From contig DHPK01000012.1 in NCBI GenBank assembly GCA_002407845.1, positions 46,893 through 92,920 on the forward strand: DNA of 46,028 nt, given 5' to 3'. Every line of letters starts with the position of its first letter. The stretch's first letter is position 1. The notes beneath the pieces are model-generated. The model did no database searches. It worked only from the letters and a program-made list of their open reading frames with translations, and was not told the origin of the DNA. This stretch comes from Leptolinea sp. UBA5366. Its GTDB lineage: Bacteria; Chloroflexota; Anaerolineae; Anaerolineales; Anaerolineaceae. This document shows positions 16,242-24,421 of the stretch, one piece after another. The position numbers and the translations under genes are program-made.

Positions 16242-16738
16242 GAGATAACCAGCGATTTCCCTTTGGGACTTTCCCAGGGGTAGATGATCCAGGCATCGGT
16301 GACAGCCGCAAAGAAATCAGGTTTTTCTTCGGGAAATAAATTCTTATTGGGACAATAATGCAGCGCGCAAGTGAATGGCTGGCCATTGGCGCCGTTCACT
16401 CGGTTTCGCACGGCTGAATAACAGCGGCCGGTGCCCCAGGCTGAGCCCACGATCAGAATTTTTCTTCCTGCGATTTTCTCGTTTTCCGGAAAACTGCGGG
16501 TCGCCGGCCAGGATAGGAAGCGCGGATCACTGCGCTGCCGCTCCAGTTCAAACTCCTTCGGGAACTCGACGTCAGCAATATAAAGCGCTTGAATGCCAAG
16601 CGCCTCTGCCAGCAAGCCTCCGGGAATGATTCCGCCCTTTTGGATCATTAATATTGCATCAAATTCCGTATTAAACTGAGGAATCAGATGGTCGATCAGT
16701 TTATCAACCTGAAGCCAAGAGATTAATTCTTTTCGCAT
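16238..16738 (-). CDS. Phosphoribosyltransferase-like protein with degenerate PRPP loop
   Basis: The fold is that of type I phosphoribosyltransferases: FDAILMIQKGGIIPGGLLAEALGI matches the N-terminal PRT strand and pyrophosphate loop, and RKILIVGSAWGTGRCYSAV (about residues 92-110) sits where the PRPP-binding signature VDDVxxTGxT normally lies. Here the two acidic residues are replaced by Gly98-Ser99, while the TG turn is kept. The C-terminal YPWE resembles the IxYPWE end seen in hypoxanthine/xanthine-type PRT relatives. It is coupled to the ProX-like gene. It may bind nucleotides without transferring phosphoribose, or use a modified substrate. Confidence is moderate for the fold and low for function. 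Confidence 0.65.
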   Translation of the reverse strand: MRKELISWLQVDKLIDHLIPQFNTEFDAILMIQKGGIIPGGLLAEALGIQALYIADVEFPKEFELERQRSDPRFLSWPATRSFPENEKIAGRKILIVGSAWGTGRCYSAVRNRVNGANGQPFTCALHYCPNKNLFPEEKPDFFAAVTDAWIIYPWESPKGKSLVIS

Positions 16739-16884
16739 GAAAATATCCTGACCAAATTATAGTTTTGAAGCTCTTTTTCGTCCATTATGAAATAATCCGC
16801 TGCCCGAATTGGGACTGAAGTGCTATTTTCTGTATGAACGATCGAGCAGCAGCTTCCTGTCTGGCAAACAATCAGAGACTAAAC

Positions 16885-16890
16885 TATAAT
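16885..16890 (+). promoter_or_regulatory. TATAAT -10 element upstream of the paired membrane-protein genes
   Basis: TATAAT at 16885-16890 lies 42 bases before the ATG at 16933, with TGGCAA 17 bases upstream as a weak -35. A nine-codon ATG-to-TGA frame (16893-16919, including the stop) lies in the leader and could be a chance ORF. Confidence 0.4.
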
Positions 16891-16932
16891 AAATGGAATT
16901 ATGTCTTCTGAAAGTGTGAAATCAACGGAAAG

Positions 16933-17511
16933 ATGAAAGCGACAAGATTTATCTGGTTCATTATCATGATTGCCGCTGGTGTTGCTATCGGTCTTTACTA
17001 CACTTGGATCATCAATCCGGTGGAATTTGTCGATGCGACCTTCTATGATCTGCGGCAGGATTATAAAGCAGACTACATTTTAATGACTGCTGAAATTTAT
17101 AATTTTGAACCAAATTTATTCCAGACAATGATCCGGCTGGATCGGCTTCTGGAAGAATCGCCGGAAGCTGCGGTTGAAAACGCGATTCGGAATGCCGGTC
17201 AACTGGGATATTCGGAAACGGACATCGACATGATGTATCAGCTGAATGATGCCATCGGCGGAAATATCATCGAGAATCCGCAGCCGGAAGACATCTATAT
17301 CGAATTCGATCAGGACTCGGGCACGGAAAACCTGCCGCCGGCGAATGAGACGGTGCAATCGGCTGAAACACTACCGGCACAGCCGGCGCAGCCCGCACAG
17401 CCGACCTCTCCCGGGGCAGCTGAATCAGAACCCAACCCATTTGCGGATCCTGCTCAGCCGACAGACACGCCGTCAGATGAGTCAAATCCCTTTGGAGATT
17501 TCAATGGTTGA
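16933..17511 (+). CDS. Single-pass membrane protein, first of a tandem paralogous pair
   Basis: I do not recognise a named family. The 192-residue protein has one N-terminal membrane helix (FIWFIIMIAAGVAIGLYYTWIINP), then an alpha-helical region (residues about 35-110) and a low-complexity tail rich in Pro, Ala, Gln, Glu and Asn. It shares with the next gene the pattern GxxxGxxYxWxINPxxxxDxxxxxLxxDxKxxYxLxxAExY, so the two arose by duplication. An ATG at 16933 with GGAAAG upstream is used. It overlaps the next gene by eight bases, which points to coexpression and perhaps a heteromeric complex. It precedes frr-uppS-cdsA and could be linked to envelope growth, but that is inferred only from position. 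Confidence 0.7.
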   Translation: MKATRFIWFIIMIAAGVAIGLYYTWIINPVEFVDATFYDLRQDYKADYILMTAEIYNFEPNLFQTMIRLDRLLEESPEAAVENAIRNAGQLGYSETDIDMMYQLNDAIGGNIIENPQPEDIYIEFDQDSGTENLPPANETVQSAETLPAQPAQPAQPTSPGAAESEPNPFADPAQPTDTPSDESNPFGDFNG

Positions 17512-18046
17512 CAGCGGACGGCGCGGGCCTTATTACCTGATTACCGGTCTGCTTATCGGGCTAGTACTCGGCGTGTTTTATGGCTGGGTCATTAACCCTA
17601 CCCGCTACATCGACATCTCGCCGCAATCCCTGCATGAGGATCAAAAGAAGCAGTATTTGCTGCTGATCGCAGAATCCTATCAAGCCAATGAGGACATCGG
17701 ACGCTCATATTCGCGGATCAAAGAAATGATGGACCCGGTCGATGCAGACGAGCTGCGCTCCATGCTGCTGACCATGGAAATTGATCCAGGTTTTCAGGAT
17801 AAATTTGAAGTTGTGCGCGACTTTATTAATGCGCTCGAACCTTATATGCAGCTGATGAGCAGTCCCGCCCCAGCCGCCAACCCGAACCCAGTTCAGGCGC
17901 CTATCAATGAACCCGCAATCCCGGCGCCAGCTGAAGATGAGCAGTCTCCGTTTGGCGCGCCGGACAGCGCACCGTTCGGATTCGGCGAGCCGCAGGGAAC
18001 GCAGATCGCAGTAACGCCGAATGGTTTTTATATTTCGGAGAATTGA
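17504..18046 (+). CDS. Single-pass membrane protein, second of a tandem paralogous pair
   Basis: This is a 180-residue paralogue of the preceding protein: membrane helix YYLITGLLIGLVLGVFYGWVINP, the shared YIDISPQSLHEDQKKQYLLLIAESY segment, a helical middle (about 45-115) and a Pro/Ala-rich tail ending FGFGEPQGTQIAVTPNGFYISEN. The start at ATG 17504, overlapping the upstream TGA, is chosen because translation from the earlier in-frame start (17246) gives an Arg-rich sequence that is simply the wrong frame of the upstream gene. Both proteins place the conserved helical segment just outside or inside the membrane next to the INP motif. Function is unknown. Confidence 0.7.
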   Translation: MVDSGRRGPYYLITGLLIGLVLGVFYGWVINPTRYIDISPQSLHEDQKKQYLLLIAESYQANEDIGRSYSRIKEMMDPVDADELRSMLLTMEIDPGFQDKFEVVRDFINALEPYMQLMSSPAPAANPNPVQAPINEPAIPAPAEDEQSPFGAPDSAPFGFGEPQGTQIAVTPNGFYISEN

Positions 18047-18130
18047 GAAATCGGGTATTCGCCATATCCGGGAATTGATCAATGTATAATAACGGAATCA
18101 ACCGTTTGAACAGACAATAAGGAGGATTTG

Positions 18131-18688
18131 ATGCTTAACGATCTTTATACAGATGCTGAAAACAGAATGAAAGGTGCAATCAGCGTTCTTGGGGAAGACC
18201 TGGACGGCATCCGCACCGGACGGGCAACGCCTGCACTGGTTGAAAAATTGACGGTCGATTATTATGGGATGCCGACGCCATTCAATCAGGTCGCGAACAT
18301 CAGCATTCCGGACGCCAAAACGATCCTGATCAAGCCTTTTGACCAGAGCATTCTGAAAGCGATGGAAAAAACCATTCAAGCTTCAGACCTTGGACTGAAC
18401 CCCAGCAACGATGGGAAGACCATCCGGCTGATGCTCCCGCCGCTGACGGAAGAACGGCGCAAGGATTTGGTAAAATCCGTCGGCAACCGGCTGGAAGAAG
18501 CCCGGGTTGCTATCCGCAACATTCGCCGCGACGTCATCAAAGACATGAAAGATCTTGAAAAAGAAAAGATGATCTCTGAGGATGAATTGAAAAAAGGCGA
18601 GGAACGGATTCAAAAGCTGACCGACCAATGGTCGAGCCAGGTCGATGAAGTCGGCAAACGCAAAGAAGCCGAGATCATGGAAGTCTGA
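18131..18688 (+). CDS. frr: Ribosome recycling factor
   Basis: RRF splits post-termination ribosomes together with EF-G. The 185-residue sequence has all family landmarks: ENRMKGAISVLGEDLDGIRTGRATPALVEKL, the VDYYGMPTPFNQVANISIPDAKTILIKPFD hinge domain, NPSNDGKTIRLMLPPLTEERRKDLVK and the C-terminal helix VAIRNIRRDVIKDMKDLEKEK. ATG 18131 follows a GGAGG five bases upstream; the preceding TTG is not needed. A TATAAT at 18085-18090 could be its -10. It leads the frr-uppS-cdsA block, an order common in bacteria. Confidence 0.97.
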   Translation: MLNDLYTDAENRMKGAISVLGEDLDGIRTGRATPALVEKLTVDYYGMPTPFNQVANISIPDAKTILIKPFDQSILKAMEKTIQASDLGLNPSNDGKTIRLMLPPLTEERRKDLVKSVGNRLEEARVAIRNIRRDVIKDMKDLEKEKMISEDELKKGEERIQKLTDQWSSQVDEVGKRKEAEIMEV

Positions 18689-18693
18689 GCCGA

Positions 18694-19419
18694 ATGGCAA
18701 ATAAAACCTTGGAAATTGACCCAGACAGAATCCCGCGGCACATCGCCATCATTATGGATGGCAACGGGCGCTGGGCAAAAAAGAGGGGGCTGCCGCGGCT
18801 TGCCGGTCATCGGCAGGGCACTGAAAATCTGCGGCGGATCATTCGGGCATGCGCTGAATTCGGCATTCAATACCTGACGATTTTTGCGTTCTCCACCGAA
18901 AACTGGGGCAGACCCGAAGAAGAGCTCAAAGGGCTGAACCAGATTTTTCACGATGCCTTCACCAATGAGCTGGGCGAAATGATCCAAGAAGGTGTTCGGC
19001 TGCTGCATATCGGCCAGCGCGAAGGAATGCAGCCCGAATTGATGGAAAAAATTGACCGCGCGGTCGAGATGTCAAAAGAAAACACCCGGCTGATCCTCTC
19101 GATCGCCATGAATTACGGCAGCCGCAATGAGATCATGCATGCGGTACGCAAAATTGCTGCTTCCGGCATTGCGCCAGAGGAAATCAGCGAAGATACGATC
19201 GGCAGTGCCCTGTTCACCGCCGGCACGCCCGACCCGGATTTGGTCATTCGGACTTCGGGCGAACAGCGTCTGAGCAACTTCCTGCTGTGGCAGGCTGCCT
19301 ACTCAGAATGGACTTTTCCAGAAGTATACTGGCCAGATTACGATCGGGAAGAACTAATCAAATCGTTAGAGGAATACGCTAAAAGAGACCGCCGGTTCGG
19401 AAAACTCTCAAGCAAATAG
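18694..19419 (+). CDS. uppS: Isoprenyl transferase (undecaprenyl diphosphate synthase)
   Basis: This cis-prenyltransferase condenses isopentenyl diphosphate onto farnesyl diphosphate to make the C55 carrier lipid for cell-wall and glycan synthesis. It begins with the signature IAIIMDGNGRWAKKRGLPRLAGHRQGTENL, including the catalytic Asp of MDGNGRWA. Further conserved blocks are LTIFAFSTENWGRP, AMNYGSRNEI, and PDPDLVIRTSGEQRLSNFLLWQAAYSEWTF. The 241-residue length is typical. It starts five bases after frr and is followed after five bases by cdsA, consistent with one transcript. Confidence 0.97.
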   Translation: MANKTLEIDPDRIPRHIAIIMDGNGRWAKKRGLPRLAGHRQGTENLRRIIRACAEFGIQYLTIFAFSTENWGRPEEELKGLNQIFHDAFTNELGEMIQEGVRLLHIGQREGMQPELMEKIDRAVEMSKENTRLILSIAMNYGSRNEIMHAVRKIAASGIAPEEISEDTIGSALFTAGTPDPDLVIRTSGEQRLSNFLLWQAAYSEWTFPEVYWPDYDREELIKSLEEYAKRDRRFGKLSSK

Positions 19420-19424
19420 AAGCT

Positions 19425-20252
19425 ATGGAAAATTTGAAAACACGCGTCCTGTCCGCGGTGATTCTTGCGCCAATCTTCATTTTTCTGATCTATCTGGGCA
19501 ATGTCCCATTCCTGATCACAACGCTTTTTATCATGGGCGTCGGCGTCTGGGAATTTTGGCGCATGTATTCTGTCAATGAGGCAAATCGAAGTAATAAATA
19601 TCTGATTATCGCGCTGACATTAGCCATCATTTGCACGCGGTATTTCTTTGGATTTGAGAGTGCCTCACGCCTGCTGACAGGCTGTGTTTTTATCGCCATG
19701 CTGTGGGCTGTCCGCTCCTACGACAAACATAATTTGCATGCCGCCAACGGGTTCGCAGTCATGGTGACCGGCTTTGTCTATTTTGGCTGGATCGGCAGCT
19801 ACCTGCTTACTCTCCGCAATCTTGAAAACGGCTTTTGGTGGGTGATGGTCTGCCTGCTGATCATCTGGCTCAGCGATTCCGGCGCTTTTTTCATCGGCAG
19901 CCGGTTCGGCAGACATGCCATGTCACCGCTTGTCAGCCCCAAAAAGACCTGGGAAGGTTACTTCGGCGGCATCTTAACCGCGATGCTGACGGGCTGGCTG
20001 CTGGTTCGGTTTGTGCCAATCATTGCTGAAATTCTAAATCAGCAGCAAATGTTTATTCTGGCATTGCTGCTGAGCGTGATCGCCTCATTGGGCGACTTCG
20101 GAGAAAGCATGATCAAGCGCACGTTCGGGTTCAAAGATTCATCGAACTTGATTCCGGGGCACGGCGGTTTCTTCGATCGGCTCGATACCGTTCTCTGGGC
20201 AATGCCGATCGGCTATCTCGTTTACAGGATGATTAATTCCGGTTTAATATAA
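19425..20252 (+). CDS. cdsA: Phosphatidate cytidylyltransferase
   Basis: CdsA makes CDP-diacylglycerol from phosphatidic acid and CTP in the membrane, feeding phospholipid synthesis. The 275-residue protein has about eight hydrophobic spans. The C-terminal signature SLGDFGESMIKRTFGFKDSSNLIPGHGGFFDRLD is complete, with the metal-binding Asp residues, and the upstream SDSGAFFIGSRFGRHAMSPLVSPKKTWEG block is also conserved. It follows uppS directly. Its last 20 bases overlap the convergent LiaF-like gene. Confidence 0.96.
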   Translation: MENLKTRVLSAVILAPIFIFLIYLGNVPFLITTLFIMGVGVWEFWRMYSVNEANRSNKYLIIALTLAIICTRYFFGFESASRLLTGCVFIAMLWAVRSYDKHNLHAANGFAVMVTGFVYFGWIGSYLLTLRNLENGFWWVMVCLLIIWLSDSGAFFIGSRFGRHAMSPLVSPKKTWEGYFGGILTAMLTGWLLVRFVPIIAEILNQQQMFILALLLSVIASLGDFGESMIKRTFGFKDSSNLIPGHGGFFDRLDTVLWAMPIGYLVYRMINSGLI

Positions 20253-21351
20253 CTTTGACCTGCCCGGCAGGGGCATTTGCGTTGACGGTCACCTGACTGC
20301 TGCCGTCCGCTTGGGCAATCGGGAAAATCTGGGCGCCGTTTTGAGCGTAGTTTTCCGGATAAACCATGCCGCTGCTCTCGCGAACCGTAACATAAGCAGA
20401 CACATTCTCAGGCACAAAAATCCGGATGCTGCCTTTCTGGGTGCTGATATTGACCGGAACTGCCGCATTAAATGGGAGCATCACGTCAATATCGCCGCTG
20501 TTGTTGATGATCGTCACTTCATTTACTGTCAATCCGCGCATATCAATCATCTGATACCCATCATTCATCGCGGTCATCAGCGTCACTGACTGCTTCTGGC
20601 TGATTTGAAGATCCCAAAGCGCGCTGGAACTGCCTGACTGTGCGCCGGGTGTCCCGGTCAGCACGTAAGTCGCCGAACTATCGCCCTGTTCGAATCGTTC
20701 ATTCAATATTTCCCCGTTCGAGAGACTGACTGTCCCGCTCATTACCAGCCCATCCAAAACTGCGCTTTTTACCCGAATTTGTCCGCTCGGTGCGCTCACT
20801 TGAAAAACTGCCATCGGGGAACCGGGCTGCTGATAGGAAATCTTCTGAGACTTTTTCGCGGGCACTGCGCCGGTTTTCCCAAGCGAGCTCAAGGTTTCAG
20901 AAATTCCATCCACGTTCAGCTGAACCGGTAATTTTCCAAGATCAAGAGAATTTTTACCGACTAAGAAGACAATGACTGCGACAGCAGCCAACGCGATGAG
21001 GATTAGCACCGCGCTGAGTGAACGACCGTTGAGCAGCATATCCAGCCCATAAAGCATCAGCAGGATCGGCCAGAATGTCAGGAAGATTTCCCAGAGCTGC
21101 GTGCCGCCGGTGAGATTGTAAATGATCAGCGCTGCACCCAGCAGGCACAGCACGATGGACGAAAGAATCCGCCTCCGCTCCAAAAAAAGATCAAGTCCGG
21201 CAGCCAGAATGACGACTGGCCAGAATTTTGATAAAAAGGAGTTGGCGCCCGATCCGAACAGACCGGCTGCCTGCAATTGAAAAAACACGCCCAGCAGGAT
21301 CACTGCAAGGGGCAGCGTGATTGAACGTCGTTTGTGAAATTCAGGTTCCAT
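20233..21351 (-). CDS. LiaF-like multi-pass membrane protein with C-terminal beta-rich domain
   Basis: The N-terminal third (to about residue 140) has four closely spaced membrane helices in the pattern of LiaI/LiaF-like TM regions: LPLAVILLGVFFQLQAAGL, FWPVVILAAGLDLFLE, ILSSIVLCLLGAALIIYN, FWPILLMLYGLDML and ILIALAAVAVIVFLVG. The repeated FWPxxL is characteristic. Residues about 185-370 are a repetitive beta-rich domain (LNGEILNERFE, VTIINNSGDIDVMLPFNAAVPVNISTQKGSIRI) like the DUF4097/LiaF C-terminal sheets. LiaF proteins sense or dampen envelope stress signalling with a histidine kinase, but no LiaRS pair is visible here. It may be cotranscribed with the CAP-LysM genes upstream. Confidence 0.75.
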   Translation of the reverse strand: MEPEFHKRRSITLPLAVILLGVFFQLQAAGLFGSGANSFLSKFWPVVILAAGLDLFLERRRILSSIVLCLLGAALIIYNLTGGTQLWEIFLTFWPILLMLYGLDMLLNGRSLSAVLILIALAAVAVIVFLVGKNSLDLGKLPVQLNVDGISETLSSLGKTGAVPAKKSQKISYQQPGSPMAVFQVSAPSGQIRVKSAVLDGLVMSGTVSLSNGEILNERFEQGDSSATYVLTGTPGAQSGSSSALWDLQISQKQSVTLMTAMNDGYQMIDMRGLTVNEVTIINNSGDIDVMLPFNAAVPVNISTQKGSIRIFVPENVSAYVTVRESSGMVYPENYAQNGAQIFPIAQADGSSQVTVNANAPAGQVKVILNRN

Positions 21352-21432
21352 ACAACCAATTAACGTGCAAGGTTTATGCCGGTGTCAGGTTTTAAATCAA
21401 GTGAGGCTCAATGGTAAAGAGGAAAGGTTGGA

Positions 21433-22503
21433 TTATTTTCGGCGGTTATGCTTGCGAATCACGAAACTCAGGATCAAGCCGAAAAAACTCAGCACGATCA
21501 GCGCAATTCCGACCGGCTTGCGATAAGTCTCCGTGCGCACAATCAAGCGATTCACATCCAGCTGGATCACCTGTGTCTTGGTCACTTGAGGAACAGCCGG
21601 AGTTTGCGCCAGCAGCCGGGCAGTGGCATCGTCCGTGAAAGTCGGCCGGGTTGTGCGGGTCGGCGGCAGCGGTGTCAGGCTGGCAGTCAGCGTCGGTGTC
21701 TGGGTGTATTTTTCTTCAATCAGCATCTCTTCGCCTTCGAAAATGACTGGGTCTTCCCAATCCAGCAAATTCAGATTGGAGAGATAATACCAGTCGACGT
21801 TATAGGCAATCGCGATCTCCGAGAGGGTCTCATCTTTTTTCACGATATGCAAGATCGAACCGTCCGGATTGCGGGTTGAAATTGCGATCGGCTCCGGCGT
21901 TAGCGTTGCCGTAATTCTGGGTTTTGGCGTGCGGGCGTCATATGTCGGAACCGGTGTGTATAAGAGCGATCCGTCTCGCAGCCACCCGGTGTAAACAACA
22001 ATATAGCGGTAGCTGTTTCGTGCGGCAGTGCCAATGCCGATGTGATCCGCTTCCGAATTCAGCAGGCGGACTTTCTGAATAGGCGATTTCAGCCAAACTT
22101 CATCCAGTACGGTTTCAGCCTCTGTTGCCTCCCATGAGGATGCAATGTTCTGGTTCAATTCGAAAGGAGCGCCGCCGGCATAGCCAAAATCCATGACCAT
22201 CATCCGCGCACTTTCGCGCTTTGGACCTCTTTCAGAGAGCTGTCCGATCTCGAGCATATAAGCAGCCTGTTTGGCAGCAGCCTCTGATAATGCCCTGTCA
22301 GGAATCAGTTTCGGCAAATCATCCCGTACTCGCAGATCATTGATCGCCTCCAGCATGTCCAATGCATAGCCAGTCAGAGCAAAGCCGACATCCGGATCAG
22401 GAGTTTCAGCCGCAGCAGCTGCCGGCGCCGAACCGAAGGTCGTCAGCAAGCAAAAGAAGACCGAAAGTCCAAACTGGAACAGCCAAGAGCCTGTTCGATT
22501 CAT
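21433..22503 (-). CDS. Membrane-anchored CAP-domain protein with LysM, second of tandem pair
   Basis: Architecture: signal peptide (residues 1-32), a CAP/SCP-like domain (about 40-170; LDMLEAINDLRVRDDLPKLIPDRALSEAAAKQAAYM, then ADHIGIGTA...YRYIVVYTG), a Pro/Thr linker, a LysM repeat (ILHIVKKDETLSEIAIAYNVDWYYLSNLN), a Thr/Pro-rich stalk, and a C-terminal membrane helix (PVGIALIVLSFFGLILSFVIR) with a basic tail. LysM domains bind peptidoglycan; CAP domains are widespread secreted folds of mostly unknown activity. The start overlaps the end of its paralogue at 22500-22503, so the two are translationally coupled. Confidence 0.85.
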   Translation of the reverse strand: MNRTGSWLFQFGLSVFFCLLTTFGSAPAAAAAETPDPDVGFALTGYALDMLEAINDLRVRDDLPKLIPDRALSEAAAKQAAYMLEIGQLSERGPKRESARMMVMDFGYAGGAPFELNQNIASSWEATEAETVLDEVWLKSPIQKVRLLNSEADHIGIGTAARNSYRYIVVYTGWLRDGSLLYTPVPTYDARTPKPRITATLTPEPIAISTRNPDGSILHIVKKDETLSEIAIAYNVDWYYLSNLNLLDWEDPVIFEGEEMLIEEKYTQTPTLTASLTPLPPTRTTRPTFTDDATARLLAQTPAVPQVTKTQVIQLDVNRLIVRTETYRKPVGIALIVLSFFGLILSFVIRKHNRRK

Positions 22504-23510
22504 TTTTTGAAAAATCCGAAGAAGAAGGTCGCAATCAGACCCAGCAGGCTGCCGACGATCAGCACCAAGCCCAGTTTGCGCGCTTCAGGCCGATCAAAAA
22601 AGGCGATGTGCTTGATCAGCGGTCCGGGCGTCGGTGTGTTAGTGATGGTCGGAGTTAATGAAGCGAGCGGGGGCAGCGTCTGCGTGACCGTCGAAGTGGG
22701 GCGCGGGGTATTGGTTGCCGGCGGTCTGGTCACAGTCGGCGTCAGCGTATCAACGACCGGTGTCCCGCCATAGAGGATCAAAATTCGCTGTCCGGCGATC
22801 ACACTGGTGTCCGTCTCTGTCTTATTATTGAGCGCCTGCAGCCGGGCAACGGTCACCCCATAATTGACGGCAATCGTCCACAGCGTTTCATTCTGCTGAA
22901 CGGTATGATAAATCGACCCGTCCGGCATCGGTGTGCTGGTTGCAAAAGTGCCGGGCTGAACCGGAAGCGCCTGCGAATCCACAAACCCGCTGGCGGCGTT
23001 CAGATTAGCTGCGACCGCTGCGGTCACCCCGATTGTCGGAAAAGCATTCAGGTTGAGATTGGTATCAAGCCCGCTGCTGTTGACCAGCAGGGTGTAATAA
23101 ACGCTGCCGTCCGGCGCGGCTGCCATGCCTGCGCCGACCGTTCCGGAGTCCAACCCAATCATGGTATATAAATGACTCGAATCGGTCCACATCTGATTCA
23201 CACAATAGGAAGCGGTCATGTTCAACCCGCCGCAGACATTTTCCGATCGCGCCGGGATGCTGGAGCCATCCGCTCGGTCATGTGTTGCCTGATTGATCGA
23301 TGCCTGATAGGCGCTTTGAGCCTGAGCCAGCCCTGATAAGGCGGGATCAACCGCATAGGCTGCCAATCCGTTCGCAGCGCGCAGTGCGTTGACCTCATTG
23401 ATCAGTGCGTTAGCGTCTTGCGCCTGAACCGGCAGAAACCGATTTAAACAGACGAAAATCAGCAGCAGATTCAGCAGGCAGAGCGATACAGGTTTATTCA
23501 TTCTGTTCAT
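22500..23510 (-). CDS. Membrane-anchored CAP-domain protein with LysM, first of tandem pair
   Basis: This paralogue of the next gene has the same domain order: signal peptide (to about VQAQ), CAP domain (ANALINEVNALRAANGLAAYAVDPALSGLAQAQSAYQA, THDRADGSSIPAR, NQMWTDSSHLYTMIG, VGAGMAAAPDGSVYYTLLV), a LysM repeat (IYHTVQQNETLWTIAVNYGVTVARLQALNNK), a Thr/Pro stalk and a C-terminal helix (KLGLVLIVGSLLGLIATFFFGFFKK). This copy keeps a His in the THDRAD position and is closer to canonical CAP proteins. ATG 23510 is used; the internal Met4 is an alternative. Both probably span the membrane and cell wall. Confidence 0.85.
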   Translation of the reverse strand: MNRMNKPVSLCLLNLLLIFVCLNRFLPVQAQDANALINEVNALRAANGLAAYAVDPALSGLAQAQSAYQASINQATHDRADGSSIPARSENVCGGLNMTASYCVNQMWTDSSHLYTMIGLDSGTVGAGMAAAPDGSVYYTLLVNSSGLDTNLNLNAFPTIGVTAAVAANLNAASGFVDSQALPVQPGTFATSTPMPDGSIYHTVQQNETLWTIAVNYGVTVARLQALNNKTETDTSVIAGQRILILYGGTPVVDTLTPTVTRPPATNTPRPTSTVTQTLPPLASLTPTITNTPTPGPLIKHIAFFDRPEARKLGLVLIVGSLLGLIATFFFGFFKK

Positions 23511-23631
23511 TTTCCATGATTATAACCCTAACAAAATCATTCCCGGGAACTGCCGCGCCTGCTCAGCGCTCGGCGGAGTAAGCACGCCGCACGGTGCTCA
23601 AAGAAAAAGAACACTTCGCTCAAATCTCGTC

Positions 23632-23660
23632 TTGACATTGAACAATTGTTCTGATATATT
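23632..23660 (+). promoter_or_regulatory. lexA promoter with LexA operator in the spacer
   Basis: TTGACA (23632-23637), a 17-base spacer and TATATT (23655-23660) form a near-consensus sigma-70 promoter. The spacer contains the palindrome GAACAATTGTTC (23640-23651), which fits the GAAC-N4-GTTC LexA/DinR box known from Gram-positive bacteria. LexA bound here would block RNA polymerase, giving autorepression. The start codon at 23695 has a GAGGAG ribosome binding site. Confidence 0.85.
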
Positions 23661-23694
23661 CCTATTAAATCTATACCTTTTTGAGGAGCGCATT

Positions 23695-24390
23695 ATGGCA
23701 CGCAAAGGGAAATTGATGAGCGACCGCCATCAAAAAATAATGACATTTCTGGAAGAGTACCAGCTCGAAAACCAGTTTTCGCCGTCAATCCGGGAGATCG
23801 GCAACGCGATCAACGTCAATTCAACTTCTCTGGTTGATTATTACCTGCGCCAGCTGACCGACCTCGGATATCTCGAGCGCAATGACCGGGTTTCCCGTTC
23901 AATCCGCATCGTCAAACGCTATGAGGAGGACGATCTTCCTTCAGGCAGCCGGATTTCCTTTTCCCGGCAGGATGTTGTGCGCTATCCGGTGCTGGGTCGG
24001 ATCGTTGCCAGCGAGCCGATTCCCGTGCCCGGATCGGATCTGGCTTACTTTGATCCCGAAAGCTACCTCGAGATTCCGCGCAAAATGCTGCCGTCCAACG
24101 AGAAAGAATCTGACCTGTTTGTGCTCGAAGTCTCAGGGGATTCAATGGTTGACGCAATGATCAATGACGGCGACAAGGTAGTTTTCCGCCAGGCGAACCG
24201 CGCGGTCAATGGAGACATGGTGGCTGTCTGGCTTTCAGATAATGACGAGACGACGCTGAAATATTATTACAACGAAGGGTCGCGCGTGCGTCTTCAGCCT
24301 GCCAACCCAACCATGGGACCCATTTATATCGACAATCCCAAGCAAGTTCACATCATGGGTAAAGTTGTGATGGTCATCCGGCATCTTTGA
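23695..24390 (+). CDS. lexA: LexA-type SOS repressor (S24 family)
   Basis: The N-terminal winged helix (ARKGKLMSDRHQKIMTFLEEYQLENQFSPSIREIGNAINVNSTSLVDYYLRQL) is LexA-like, and the C-terminal domain is a peptidase S24 fold with catalytic Ser150 (GDSM) and Lys189 (TTLKYYY). The cleavage site is ASEP (Ala105-Ser106) where LexA normally has Ala-Gly. The 231-residue length is slightly above E. coli LexA. ATG 23695 is chosen because GAGGAG precedes it; a TTG start at 23632 would sit inside the promoter. Its own promoter carries a LexA box, which supports calling it the SOS regulator and not a phage repressor. Confidence 0.88.
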   Translation: MARKGKLMSDRHQKIMTFLEEYQLENQFSPSIREIGNAINVNSTSLVDYYLRQLTDLGYLERNDRVSRSIRIVKRYEEDDLPSGSRISFSRQDVVRYPVLGRIVASEPIPVPGSDLAYFDPESYLEIPRKMLPSNEKESDLFVLEVSGDSMVDAMINDGDKVVFRQANRAVNGDMVAVWLSDNDETTLKYYYNEGSRVRLQPANPTMGPIYIDNPKQVHIMGKVVMVIRHL

Positions 24391-24421
24391 CGCCCTTTAC
24401 TCTTAAAAGCGGATTTCAATT

